This document shows positions 30,743 to 38,157 of a DNA stretch of 54,214 bases, piece by piece (the first letter of the stretch is position 1; the number at the start of each line of letters is the position of its first letter). The stretch lies in NCBI GenBank assembly GCA_017436305.1, contig JAFSDJ010000068.1, forward strand, positions 1 through 54,214. Reading direction: 5' to 3'. The stretch comes from Lachnospiraceae bacterium. GTDB lineage: Bacteria > Bacillota > Clostridia > Lachnospirales > Lachnospiraceae. A model generated the notes under the pieces. That model made no database searches. It saw only the letters and a program-made list of their open reading frames with translations, and was not told where the DNA came from. A program made the position numbers and the translations under genes.

Positions 30743-30800
30743 GTGAAGCAATTTTAAATGATTTTTTGCATGGTAATTATGAAGGTAATGGATAATTACC
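30743..30800 (+). promoter_or_regulatory. Repeated leader element, copy 2 (htpG)
   Basis: Second copy of the element at 29379. Here the hairpin is perfect: GGTAATTAT (30772-30780) and ATAATTACC (30792-30800), nine pairs, loop GAAGGTAATGG. The 5' half (GCAATTTTAAATG...TTTTTTGCAT) is nearly unchanged. It ends 36 bases before the preferred htpG ATG, the same distance as in copy 1. It lies downstream of the predicted promoter and CIRCE operator, so it is most likely in the leader RNA. Confidence 0.65.
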
Positions 30801-30836
30801 AACGAAAAAAAGAAATGTGGAAGGAATGTGATTTGT

Positions 30837-32936
30837 ATGTCAGTAAAACATGGAAGTTTATCAATTAACAGCGATAATATTTTCCCAATTATTAAGAAGT
30901 GGCTTTATTCAGACCATGATATTTTTTACAGAGAGTTAATTTCTAACGGTTGTGATGCGGTTACTAAATTAAAGAAATTAGATATGATGGGCGAATATTC
31001 ACTGCCAGAAGATTATAAAGCAAAAATTGAAGTAGTTGTTGATCCGGAAAAGAAAACATTAACCTTTATTGATAATGGTATTGGTATGACAGATGATGAA
31101 GTGGAAGAATACATCAATCAGATTGCATTTTCCGGTGCAACAGACTTTATTGAAAAATACAAAGATAAAACAAATGAAGACCAGATTATTGGTCATTTCG
31201 GACTTGGTTTTTATTCTGCATTTATGGTAGCAGATGAGGTTCATATTGATACTCTTTCTTACAAAGAAGGTGCAAAGGCTGTACATTGGGAATGTGATGG
31301 TGGTACAGAATTTGAAATGAAAGAAGGAGACAAGGATAGCGTCGGAACAAAGATAACACTTTTCTTAAATGAAGAATGTTTAGAGTTCTGTAACGAATAT
31401 AAGGCTAGAGAGATTATTAAAAAATACTGCTCCTTCATGCCTACTGAAATTTACTTAAGCAAAGAAAATACAACTGAAACACAGATTATTTTAAAAGAAG
31501 AAAAATTTGATACGGATGAAGTAGTAGAGGACATTACAGAAGAAGGCAAGCCTATTTTAGATGAAGAGGGAAAAGAAACAGGGGAGAAAGAGCCTGCTGT
31601 AGAAAAATTAAAAATTAAAAAGCGTCCTGAACTTTTAAATGAAACAACACCACTTTGGAGCAAACATCCAAATGAGTGTACAAAAGAAGAATACTTAGAT
31701 TTTTATAGAAAAGTATTCCAGGATTATAAGGAGCCACTGTTCTGGATTCATTTAAATATGGATTATCCGTTTAATTTAAAGGGTATTTTATATTTTCCTA
31801 AAATTAATATGGAATATGAATCCATTGAAGGTGTTATTAAGCTTTACAACAATCAGGTATTTATTGCAGATAATATCAAAGAGGTTATTCCGGAGTTCTT
31901 AATGCTCTTAAAGGGTGTAATCGATTGTCCTGATTTACCGCTTAATGTATCCAGAAGTGCTTTGCAGAACGATGGTTTTGTTAAGAAAATTTCCGATTAT
32001 ATTTCTAAAAAGGTTGCAGATAAATTATCGGGTATGTGCAAAACTGAAAAAGAAGAGTACGAAAAATACTGGGATGACATTAGTCCATTTATTAAATTTG
32101 GCTGCTTAAAGGATGATAAATTCTGTGAGAAAATGACAGATTATATCTTATTTAAGAACTTAGACGATAACTTCTTAACTTTACCGGAATGCTTGGAAGT
32201 AAAACCAATTGACAGTCAGGAAGATGTTGAAAATAGTACCGGTGCTGTAAATGAAAACGGTGAAAAGGTAGAAGCTGAGGTTGTAACTGATGATTCAGAA
32301 GAAGATGCGGAAGAAGAAAAGAAAGAAAAGGTTATTTACTATGTAACTGATGAAAAACAGCAGAGCCAGTATATTAATATGTTTAAACAGGCAAAAATGG
32401 ATGCTGTTATTCTTACAGACAACATTGACCAACCTTTCATTAACCAGTTAGAAGCTAAAAACGAAGGCATTAAATTCAGTCGTATTGATGCAGATTTAAC
32501 AGATACCTTTAAAGCAAAAACTTCTAAGAAAACCCAGAAAGAGTTAGAAGAGGCAGCAGAGGAAATTTCCAAAGTATTTAAGAAGGCTTTAAAGAAAGAA
32601 AATATTCAGATAAAAGTAGATAAACTGAAAAGCAAGAAAATTTCTTCCATGATTACTGTATCAGAAGAAAGCAGACGCATGCAGGATATGATGAAGATGT
32701 ACGCAATGCCGGGCATGGATATGAATATGTTTGGAGGTCAGAATGGAGAAACTCTTGTATTGAATGCAAATCATCCATTAGTACAGTATGTGCTGGAAAA
32801 TAAGGACGGAGAGCATGTTTCCATGATTTGCGAACAGCTTTATGACCTGGCAAGCTTACAAAATGCACCATTGTCACCAGAGGCAATGACTAAGTTTGTA
32901 GCAAGAAGTAATGATATTATGATGTTACTATTTTAA
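30837..32936 (+). CDS. htpG: HSP90-family chaperone HtpG
   Basis: HtpG is the ATP-dependent bacterial Hsp90. The 699-residue protein has the GHKL ATPase motifs: RELISNGCDA with the catalytic Glu, DNGIGMTDDE, and GHFGLGFYSAFMVADEV, then middle and C-terminal domains. It carries a Lys/Glu-rich insertion near 235-265 and an acidic insertion near 465-505 (VVTDDSEEDAEEEKKEK). The start at ATG 30837 (MSVKHGSLS) matches family starts; the in-frame GTG at 30828 is too near GGAAGG. Expression is likely controlled by HrcA through the CIRCE operator and perhaps by the leader element. Confidence 0.95.
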   Translation: MSVKHGSLSINSDNIFPIIKKWLYSDHDIFYRELISNGCDAVTKLKKLDMMGEYSLPEDYKAKIEVVVDPEKKTLTFIDNGIGMTDDEVEEYINQIAFSGATDFIEKYKDKTNEDQIIGHFGLGFYSAFMVADEVHIDTLSYKEGAKAVHWECDGGTEFEMKEGDKDSVGTKITLFLNEECLEFCNEYKAREIIKKYCSFMPTEIYLSKENTTETQIILKEEKFDTDEVVEDITEEGKPILDEEGKETGEKEPAVEKLKIKKRPELLNETTPLWSKHPNECTKEEYLDFYRKVFQDYKEPLFWIHLNMDYPFNLKGILYFPKINMEYESIEGVIKLYNNQVFIADNIKEVIPEFLMLLKGVIDCPDLPLNVSRSALQNDGFVKKISDYISKKVADKLSGMCKTEKEEYEKYWDDISPFIKFGCLKDDKFCEKMTDYILFKNLDDNFLTLPECLEVKPIDSQEDVENSTGAVNENGEKVEAEVVTDDSEEDAEEEKKEKVIYYVTDEKQQSQYINMFKQAKMDAVILTDNIDQPFINQLEAKNEGIKFSRIDADLTDTFKAKTSKKTQKELEEAAEEISKVFKKALKKENIQIKVDKLKSKKISSMITVSEESRRMQDMMKMYAMPGMDMNMFGGQNGETLVLNANHPLVQYVLENKDGEHVSMICEQLYDLASLQNAPLSPEAMTKFVARSNDIMMLLF

Positions 32937-32957
32937 AAGCGGATTTTTAAATAAAAT

Positions 32958-32985
32958 TTGACAAACATAAAAGTTTTGTTATAAT
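32958..32985 (+). promoter_or_regulatory. Strong promoter of an orphan transcription unit
   Basis: Consensus TTGACA (32958-32963) and TATAAT (32980-32985), 16 bases apart, 21 bases after the htpG stop. Transcription should start near 32992. Confidence 0.8.
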
Positions 32986-32991
32986 GAAAAA

Positions 32992-33089
32992 AGCAAAGGT
33001 GCTATCCGTAAAACAAACGGTTCGCCTTGGTTAATAGTTATTTATCAAAAAGCAATCGGAACTTTGGTGGAGTTGAGCGGTTGCTTTTT
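32992..33089 (+). ncRNA. Candidate ~98-nt small RNA or leader/attenuator
   Basis: Between a consensus promoter and a strong terminator lies a ~98-base segment without an ORF. It folds into a first stem, AAGGTG (32996-33001) with CGCCTT (33023-33028), topped by CCGT/ACGG with loop AAAACAA, then an AT-rich linker and the terminator hairpin. It could be an independent small RNA or a riboswitch-like attenuator for tcdA; I match it to no known class. Confidence 0.55.
33047..33089 (+). terminator. Terminator of the orphan unit, upstream of tcdA
   Basis: AAAAAGCAATCG (33047-33058) pairs with CGGTTGCTTTTT (33078-33089) over 12 pairs including one G-U, with an inner AACT/AGTT helix and loop TTGGTGG. 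The U-run is part of the 3' arm. Confidence 0.85.
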
Positions 33090-33151
33090 GTTGTTAGTCT
33101 TTTTTATATTTCAAAATATTTTAAGGAAGGAAATTGGAAGGATTAAGGTAT

Positions 33152-33913
33152 ATGTTAAATCAATTTTCAAGAACGGAATTATTGCTTGGTAAAGAAGCTA
33201 TGGAGGTATTGGAAAACTCCCGAGTAGCCGTATTTGGTATCGGTGGCGTTGGAGGATATGTGGTAGAGGCATTAGTAAGAAGTGGGGTAGGAACCATTGA
33301 TTTGATTGACGATGACAAAGTGTGTCTTACCAATTTAAACCGCCAGATTATAGCCACTAGAAAAACGGTTGGAAAATATAAAGTAGACGTAATGAAAGAC
33401 CGGATTTTAGAAATTAATCCTGATGCTATTGTAAATACACACAAATGTTTTTTTCTTCCGGAAACGAAGGATGAATTTGATTTTGGACAGTATTCTTACG
33501 TAGTGGATGCAGTAGATACAGTAACTGCCAAAATCCAGTTAGTTTTGGAGGCTGAAAATGCAGGTGTTCCGATTATCAGCAGTATGGGTGCCGGCAATAA
33601 AATAGAAGCCTCAGGCTTTCAGGTGGCCGATATTTACCAGACCTCAGTCTGCCCTCTGGCAAAAGTAATGCGCAGAGAATTGAAAAAAAGAAATATTAAA
33701 CACCTTAAAGTAGTATATTCCAAAGAAAAACCAATCAGCCCCATGGACGATATGTCTATCAGCTGTAAAACCAACTGCATCTGCCCACCTGACACAGAAC
33801 ATAAATGTACAAAGCGCCGCCACATCCCGGGCTCTACTGCATTTGTTCCATCTGTAGTGGGGATGATTATAGCTGGGGAGGTTATTAAAGATCTGACGAA
33901 CGCATTCTTTTAA
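33152..33913 (+). CDS. tcdA: tRNA threonylcarbamoyladenosine dehydratase
   Basis: TcdA (E1/ThiF-like) cyclises t6A at position 37 of ANN-decoding tRNAs using ATP. The ~253-residue protein begins MLNQFSRTELLLG as in the family, has the Rossmann loop FGIGGVGGYVVEALVRSG, DDDKVCLTNLNRQ and the SVVGMIIAGEVIKDL C-terminal helix. Cys residues KTNCICPPD resemble a metal-binding or catalytic cluster. ATG 33152 with GGAAGG ten bases upstream is preferred over the TTG at 33134. Its 3' end overlaps the convergent vanZ-like gene by four bases. Confidence 0.9.
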   Translation: MLNQFSRTELLLGKEAMEVLENSRVAVFGIGGVGGYVVEALVRSGVGTIDLIDDDKVCLTNLNRQIIATRKTVGKYKVDVMKDRILEINPDAIVNTHKCFFLPETKDEFDFGQYSYVVDAVDTVTAKIQLVLEAENAGVPIISSMGAGNKIEASGFQVADIYQTSVCPLAKVMRRELKKRNIKHLKVVYSKEKPISPMDDMSISCKTNCICPPDTEHKCTKRRHIPGSTAFVPSVVGMIIAGEVIKDLTNAFF

Positions 33914-34479
33914 TCTCTTTTGATAGCCAGCGGCGCAAACACCGTCTTTCTTCCGATGAAACATACAATCCTAGTAACAAAAATCCCAAGAAATGCTCCG
34001 CAGCTATCAATGAAAACATCCTTCTTAGCCGGTGTCCTTCCTGCCACAAAGGATTGATGGTATTCATCCAGACAGGCAAAGCCTACACAAAATGCCCCGG
34101 CAAATAATACAAGCCAGATGCCTCTCATGCCATAAACATAAAGGGGAAAGGCAACCGTTACTGCCAAAATAAAATACTCTGTAAAATGAGCACATTTACG
34201 CACATAATAATGAATTTTATCAATATACATTTCCTTCTGTGCATAAGTAAGTTGCAAATCAAAGGTTTCGTCAGCAGTGGTAACAATCTTGCTGCTTACC
34301 TTATAGCTAAGTGCAGCAGAAGCTGCGCCATCCTGACCGGAAAAGGAAAAAATCATATACATTACAACAATGGCAGGTACAAAGGACAAGGGTTTTAAAA
34401 CAAAGCGAAGCAAATGTTTAATAAACAGTAACAAATATCGAATCAGTTTCTTAAAAAATAGTTTTAAAAATTTTCTCAT
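33910..34479 (-). CDS. VanZ-like membrane protein
   Basis: The ~189-residue protein has four likely membrane spans and the VanZ motifs KIHYYVRKCAHFTEYF (near residue 90) and DEYHQSF (near 140), which recur in VanZ family members linked to low-level glycopeptide resistance; the molecular role is unsettled. It is preceded by a basic N-terminus (RKFLKLFFKKLIRYLLLF). The start is at 34479 because GAGGA sits just upstream; the ATG at 34491 lacks a site. It follows the Crp-like gene after ~33 bases and is probably co-transcribed. Confidence 0.82.
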   Translation of the reverse strand: MRKFLKLFFKKLIRYLLLFIKHLLRFVLKPLSFVPAIVVMYMIFSFSGQDGAASAALSYKVSSKIVTTADETFDLQLTYAQKEMYIDKIHYYVRKCAHFTEYFILAVTVAFPLYVYGMRGIWLVLFAGAFCVGFACLDEYHQSFVAGRTPAKKDVFIDSCGAFLGIFVTRIVCFIGRKTVFAPLAIKRD

Positions 34480-34512
34480 AATATTCCTCATATTTAGCTT
34501 AAAATAAGCCTG

Positions 34513-36789
34513 TTACATTTCTAAAAATGCTTGTTGTCTTCTTAATTCTTCTGGTACATTCTTTCCGGAATTTTCAATTTTTTTAACTGCATTGGAAAAA
34601 CGGTGGATTTCCTGCGCTTTTTTTAATTTCCACTTTTCAATAACCTCGCCATACAGAGGGTTGCTTATAAGCTTGTCTCTGATTTCTTTTGGAAATGGAC
34701 AGTAGGTAAATAAAATCTTTCTGGCAAGTTTATTCATTCTAGGAGACCCCTTTCCTTCGTAAAGCACCCAGATAATATAGTCTCTTACAAACATTTCTTT
34801 AAAGCTGTTTCTAGCTTTAGTTAGAGCAGTTTTGATTTTCTCCTTGGCTTCAGGGGATAACTCATTATTCTTTTTGTAAAACTGTATATAGTCACAATAC
34901 TCACTTGTAAGGGATGGGTCAGATAAATCATTCCATCTGGCACCCTGAGTACGTCGACAGATTTCCCAGCGATATTCCCCGGTCATACGCACAAGTAACA
35001 CTTGTATGTCTTCCTGGGAGAAAGCAGGCATAATAAAGCAGGCAGGAGTAGTTCTGGATTTGCCTTCTAATTCCTGCCACATGGAGCTTCTGTTTCCTAC
35101 ATTTGGCATTAAAATTATATCAGGCAGAATGCGTTTTTGTACCATTTCTTTTTGTACAGGAAGAGAGACATCATAAAACAGCGTATCCCGATAAAATGCG
35201 GAATAATCAATTTTCTCAATTTGTATCAGAGCTTCTGCAATTTTCTCGGGAGTCACTAACACAGACTCAAGGGAAGAAAGCACGGTATGTTCAGAAAATA
35301 CAGGAGTAAAAGTAGTTATCCTGCCGGAAGTCATTTTGTTTGCCAGAGTAAACATGTTCTGTATTTCAAATAATACTTTTTGCCCCGGATTTGTTAAAAG
35401 TGCTTTTTCTGTGGCAGCGTCAATTTTCCCTGTTACTTTCATTTCATGGACATAACCGGCATAATCCACATCAAATTCATTTCTTCTTGGTTCTTTATTA
35501 CCTTTGTAGATTTCTAAAAGCCAGTCGTATATAGTATAAACATTATATTCAGCGCTGCCCTGGTAGGAATCTGCAATGGAATATAAATATGCGGCATTGT
35601 CAGCACCGGCCAGATCTTCGTCTACATATCCGAATTTAAAAAACATTTTTAAAATAGTAGGCACTTTTTTATCACAAAGGCTTGCCTGAAATGCCATTGC
35701 ATATATTTCGTAAAACAATCTGGAAATTTCACGGCGAAGTACACGCATTTCATCAGTAGTGGCGCTCTTATCAACCTGCTTTTTATAATCAGCAATGGCA
35801 CGCTTAAAGGAAAGTGCGGTTTCGTTGTCACATTCTGCATATTTTAAAATAGTATCCAGAGAATTTTCCAAAGAAGTATCTTCTGTAAAGGAAATCTTTC
35901 TGTCAGGATTTTGGGAAGTCATTTCTTCTTCAATTTGGGATATGGTAGCTTTGTATTCCAGAACTCTTTCATCATAAAGAGATTTGTCAATTGCCTTGTT
36001 GCCTTCAATATGAATCAGTATCGTAGAAATAGTAGCAGACAAAGACATAGTATCTGCACCGTCACGCATAGCACGGAATAAAAGGTTCGTATATAAATCG
36101 AAAAAATCAATGTTCTTTTTATTTAAAAGAAGCACGGATAATTCTGCTAAATATTCCTTCATTTCTGCAAAAATCTGAGTTACTTTATGAAAATCCTCGC
36201 TAAAACGAAGTAAATAACCGGTATTTAAGTTTGGGTACTGGAAAAAGCCTACTGCTTCCGGCGCGTTTAACATGGAAGAGGATTCTTCATAATATGTACC
36301 AAACCAGTCCGGAATTTCACCATCTTTTTGAAAGGCCTCTATTTCCAAAATACCCGGAAGAGACTTTGCCGGAACAACGTATTTTTTACAAAGTTCTTTG
36401 TATTCCTCATAGCTTTCTATTAAATAATTGTACATATTGGTGCATTCGTACTGCATAAAAATCTCTTCATCCAAAACAGTACAAATCTGCTTAACAGAGC
36501 TTCTAAGCATTGCAAGAGTAAAGGTTTCGTATTCGGAAAGAAAAGCAGGAAGATTTTCTAAGGATTTAAAAATACAAGTAGATAAAACTGTATCCTCTAC
36601 TGCTATGTAAGTGCAACTGTGGTACATGGTATTTAAGTCGCAAACACCAAGAACATCATTTTCAGATAAAGTTATTTCCCCGAAAGAACCGTTCATTTTT
36701 ACCTTACCGCTTACGATTCGGCTGAGTGTGGTAATTGCTGAGTCTTTTTTGTAAATAATGGTACCTTTTTTTAATGAAATATTAGCCAT
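34513..36789 (-). CDS. Large protein with Crp-like (cyclic-nucleotide-binding-type) N-terminus, unknown function
   Basis: The 758-residue protein has an N-terminal beta-roll-like domain (residues 1-105: LKKGTIIYKKDSAITTLSRI, VSGKVKMNG, LSENDVLGVCDL) reminiscent of the cyclic nucleotide-binding domain of Crp/Fnr proteins, but the helix-turn-helix typical of those regulators is not seen after it. The remaining ~650 residues are mainly helical, with Lys/Glu-rich segments and a C-terminal basic tail; I recognise no domain. It has no signal peptide or membrane span, so it should be cytosolic. GGGGAT lies upstream of its ATG. A vanZ-like gene follows in the same direction. Confidence 0.7.
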   Translation of the reverse strand: MANISLKKGTIIYKKDSAITTLSRIVSGKVKMNGSFGEITLSENDVLGVCDLNTMYHSCTYIAVEDTVLSTCIFKSLENLPAFLSEYETFTLAMLRSSVKQICTVLDEEIFMQYECTNMYNYLIESYEEYKELCKKYVVPAKSLPGILEIEAFQKDGEIPDWFGTYYEESSSMLNAPEAVGFFQYPNLNTGYLLRFSEDFHKVTQIFAEMKEYLAELSVLLLNKKNIDFFDLYTNLLFRAMRDGADTMSLSATISTILIHIEGNKAIDKSLYDERVLEYKATISQIEEEMTSQNPDRKISFTEDTSLENSLDTILKYAECDNETALSFKRAIADYKKQVDKSATTDEMRVLRREISRLFYEIYAMAFQASLCDKKVPTILKMFFKFGYVDEDLAGADNAAYLYSIADSYQGSAEYNVYTIYDWLLEIYKGNKEPRRNEFDVDYAGYVHEMKVTGKIDAATEKALLTNPGQKVLFEIQNMFTLANKMTSGRITTFTPVFSEHTVLSSLESVLVTPEKIAEALIQIEKIDYSAFYRDTLFYDVSLPVQKEMVQKRILPDIILMPNVGNRSSMWQELEGKSRTTPACFIMPAFSQEDIQVLLVRMTGEYRWEICRRTQGARWNDLSDPSLTSEYCDYIQFYKKNNELSPEAKEKIKTALTKARNSFKEMFVRDYIIWVLYEGKGSPRMNKLARKILFTYCPFPKEIRDKLISNPLYGEVIEKWKLKKAQEIHRFSNAVKKIENSGKNVPEELRRQQAFLEM

Positions 36790-36872
36790 AATTTATCCCC
36801 AATCTGATGTAAAGTTTTTTATTTACCTATGGTTATGATGTTAAATTTGTTTACGAAAGACATCACAGCTTT

Positions 36873-36881
36873 AGTATAACA
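36873..36881 (-). promoter_or_regulatory. Possible extended -10 of the Crp-like gene
   Basis: On the minus strand TGT-TATACT (36881 to 36873) forms an extended -10 element; I see no good -35. It is ~85 bases upstream of the ATG. Confidence 0.35.
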
Positions 36882-37024
36882 CATTTATAAGAAAAAATCT
36901 CGTAAATATCAGGTATATATTTGATAAAAGCTGTACTTTTTTTCATTTTGTGTTAAAATAAATTAAAAGTGATTATAGTGTCACATTTAGGGCGGTTATT
37001 AAATAAATATTGGGAGGTAGTAGT

Positions 37025-37513
37025 ATGAATGATATAAAGAAGAGCAGAGAGGAAATCGTAGATGAGTTCAAACCTACAATCGAATTTTTGGCAAAATATA
37101 TTCCATGGCTTGAAAAGCAGACAGGAAAAACAGTAACCGGTTCTTATAGGGGAGATGGACAGAACAGGCAAAACTTTTCTATTCCGGTTTATGATAGTAT
37201 ATTGTTGGCATTTATCAATGATGTCTCCAAAACCAATTATATAGACAATAACTATCAGTATGTATATTCCAGAAATCGCATTAAAACCTATGAAGATGAG
37301 TGGGAAGCGATTGAAAAAACTGACATTATGAACATGGGAATTTTATGTGGTATTATGTCCAGATATGTAATGGGAGGTATGACCAAATCGGTGCTTTGGA
37401 AAAATGGTGTAGAATACGAAATTTTTCTGCGAGTGCTGAAAAAGACTAAAGAAATTATAGAATTTTGGGACAAACCACTTCCTTCTGAAGACGAAACGGG
37501 AATATTGTTCTAA
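37025..37513 (+). CDS. DUF6508-like conserved protein
   Basis: The 162-residue cytosolic protein begins MNDIKKSREEIVDEFKPTIE and carries a PVYDSILLAFINDVSKTNYID segment and a GILCGIMSRYVMGGMTKSV region that I associate with DUF6508. No catalytic motif is recognised. GGGAGGT precedes the ATG at 37025; an in-frame TTG at 37010 overlaps this site and is rejected. It lies 36 bases before a TetR regulator and is probably in the same unit. Possible -10 at 36951-36959 (TGT-TAAAAT). Confidence 0.65.
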   Translation: MNDIKKSREEIVDEFKPTIEFLAKYIPWLEKQTGKTVTGSYRGDGQNRQNFSIPVYDSILLAFINDVSKTNYIDNNYQYVYSRNRIKTYEDEWEAIEKTDIMNMGILCGIMSRYVMGGMTKSVLWKNGVEYEIFLRVLKKTKEIIEFWDKPLPSEDETGILF

Positions 37514-37549
37514 GTAGTAAGGAAACCAGCAAGGGCAGGAGGAGAAGGT

Positions 37550-38134
37550 ATGGGTAATAAATCGGTTCAAAAAAGGCAATATATACTGGAAAAGGCAAAA
37601 GGGGTTTTTGCAAAAAAAGGGTTTAAAGATGTTACTATGCAGGATATTATAGATGCCTGCCAAATTAGCCGGGGTGGTTTGTATTTGTACTTTGAAAGTA
37701 CAAAGGAAATTTTTTTAGAAGTGCTAAAGCTGGAAAGTGAAGAGGCGGATGATACATTTTCGAAAGCTTTGACAGAGGAGTGTACGGGAGCAGATATTCT
37801 TGCTCTGTTCTTAAAGGAGCAGAAAAAGGAAATTTTAAATAAAGAAGGAGATTTAACTATTGCCATATATGAATTTTTCTTTGCTAATAAAGTACCGGCA
37901 AAAGAAAATCCGGTTCGCGTGCAATTTAAAAGTGCTGTAAAAATTATTGAAAAATTAATTAAAGATGGCGTGGAGTCAGGTGAGTTTATTTGTGAGAATC
38001 CTTTAGGAGCGGCTAGAAATATTATGTATGTATTGGAAGGTTTAAAGGTTTGTGCCAGAACTATGGGGATTACAGAAGAAAATGTAAATAAAGAGATATT
38101 TTACATTATGGAAGGATTGGTTAGCGACAGCTAA
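37550..38134 (+). CDS. TetR/AcrR-family transcriptional regulator
   Basis: The 194-residue protein has an N-terminal TetR helix-turn-helix (KGFKDVTMQDIIDACQISRG, residues ~24-43, followed by LYLYFESTKEIFLEVL) and an all-helical ligand-binding C-terminal part. It likely represses a transporter or an enzyme in response to a small ligand; no adjacent divergent efflux gene is present, so the target is not clear. AGGAGGAGAAGG precedes the ATG. Its stop codon lies within a terminator hairpin. Confidence 0.9.
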   Translation: MGNKSVQKRQYILEKAKGVFAKKGFKDVTMQDIIDACQISRGGLYLYFESTKEIFLEVLKLESEEADDTFSKALTEECTGADILALFLKEQKKEILNKEGDLTIAIYEFFFANKVPAKENPVRVQFKSAVKIIEKLIKDGVESGEFICENPLGAARNIMYVLEGLKVCARTMGITEENVNKEIFYIMEGLVSDS

Positions 38135-38145
38135 CCAATCCTTTT
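38114..38145 (+). terminator. Terminator overlapping the tetR stop
   Basis: A perfect 12-bp stem, GGATTGGTTAGC (38114-38125) and GCTAACCAATCC (38130-38141), with a GACA loop, is followed by TTTTATTTC. It contains the stop codon of the TetR gene and separates it from the convergent operon ending at 38158. Confidence 0.9.
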
Positions 38146-38157
38146 ATTTCTATAGGA

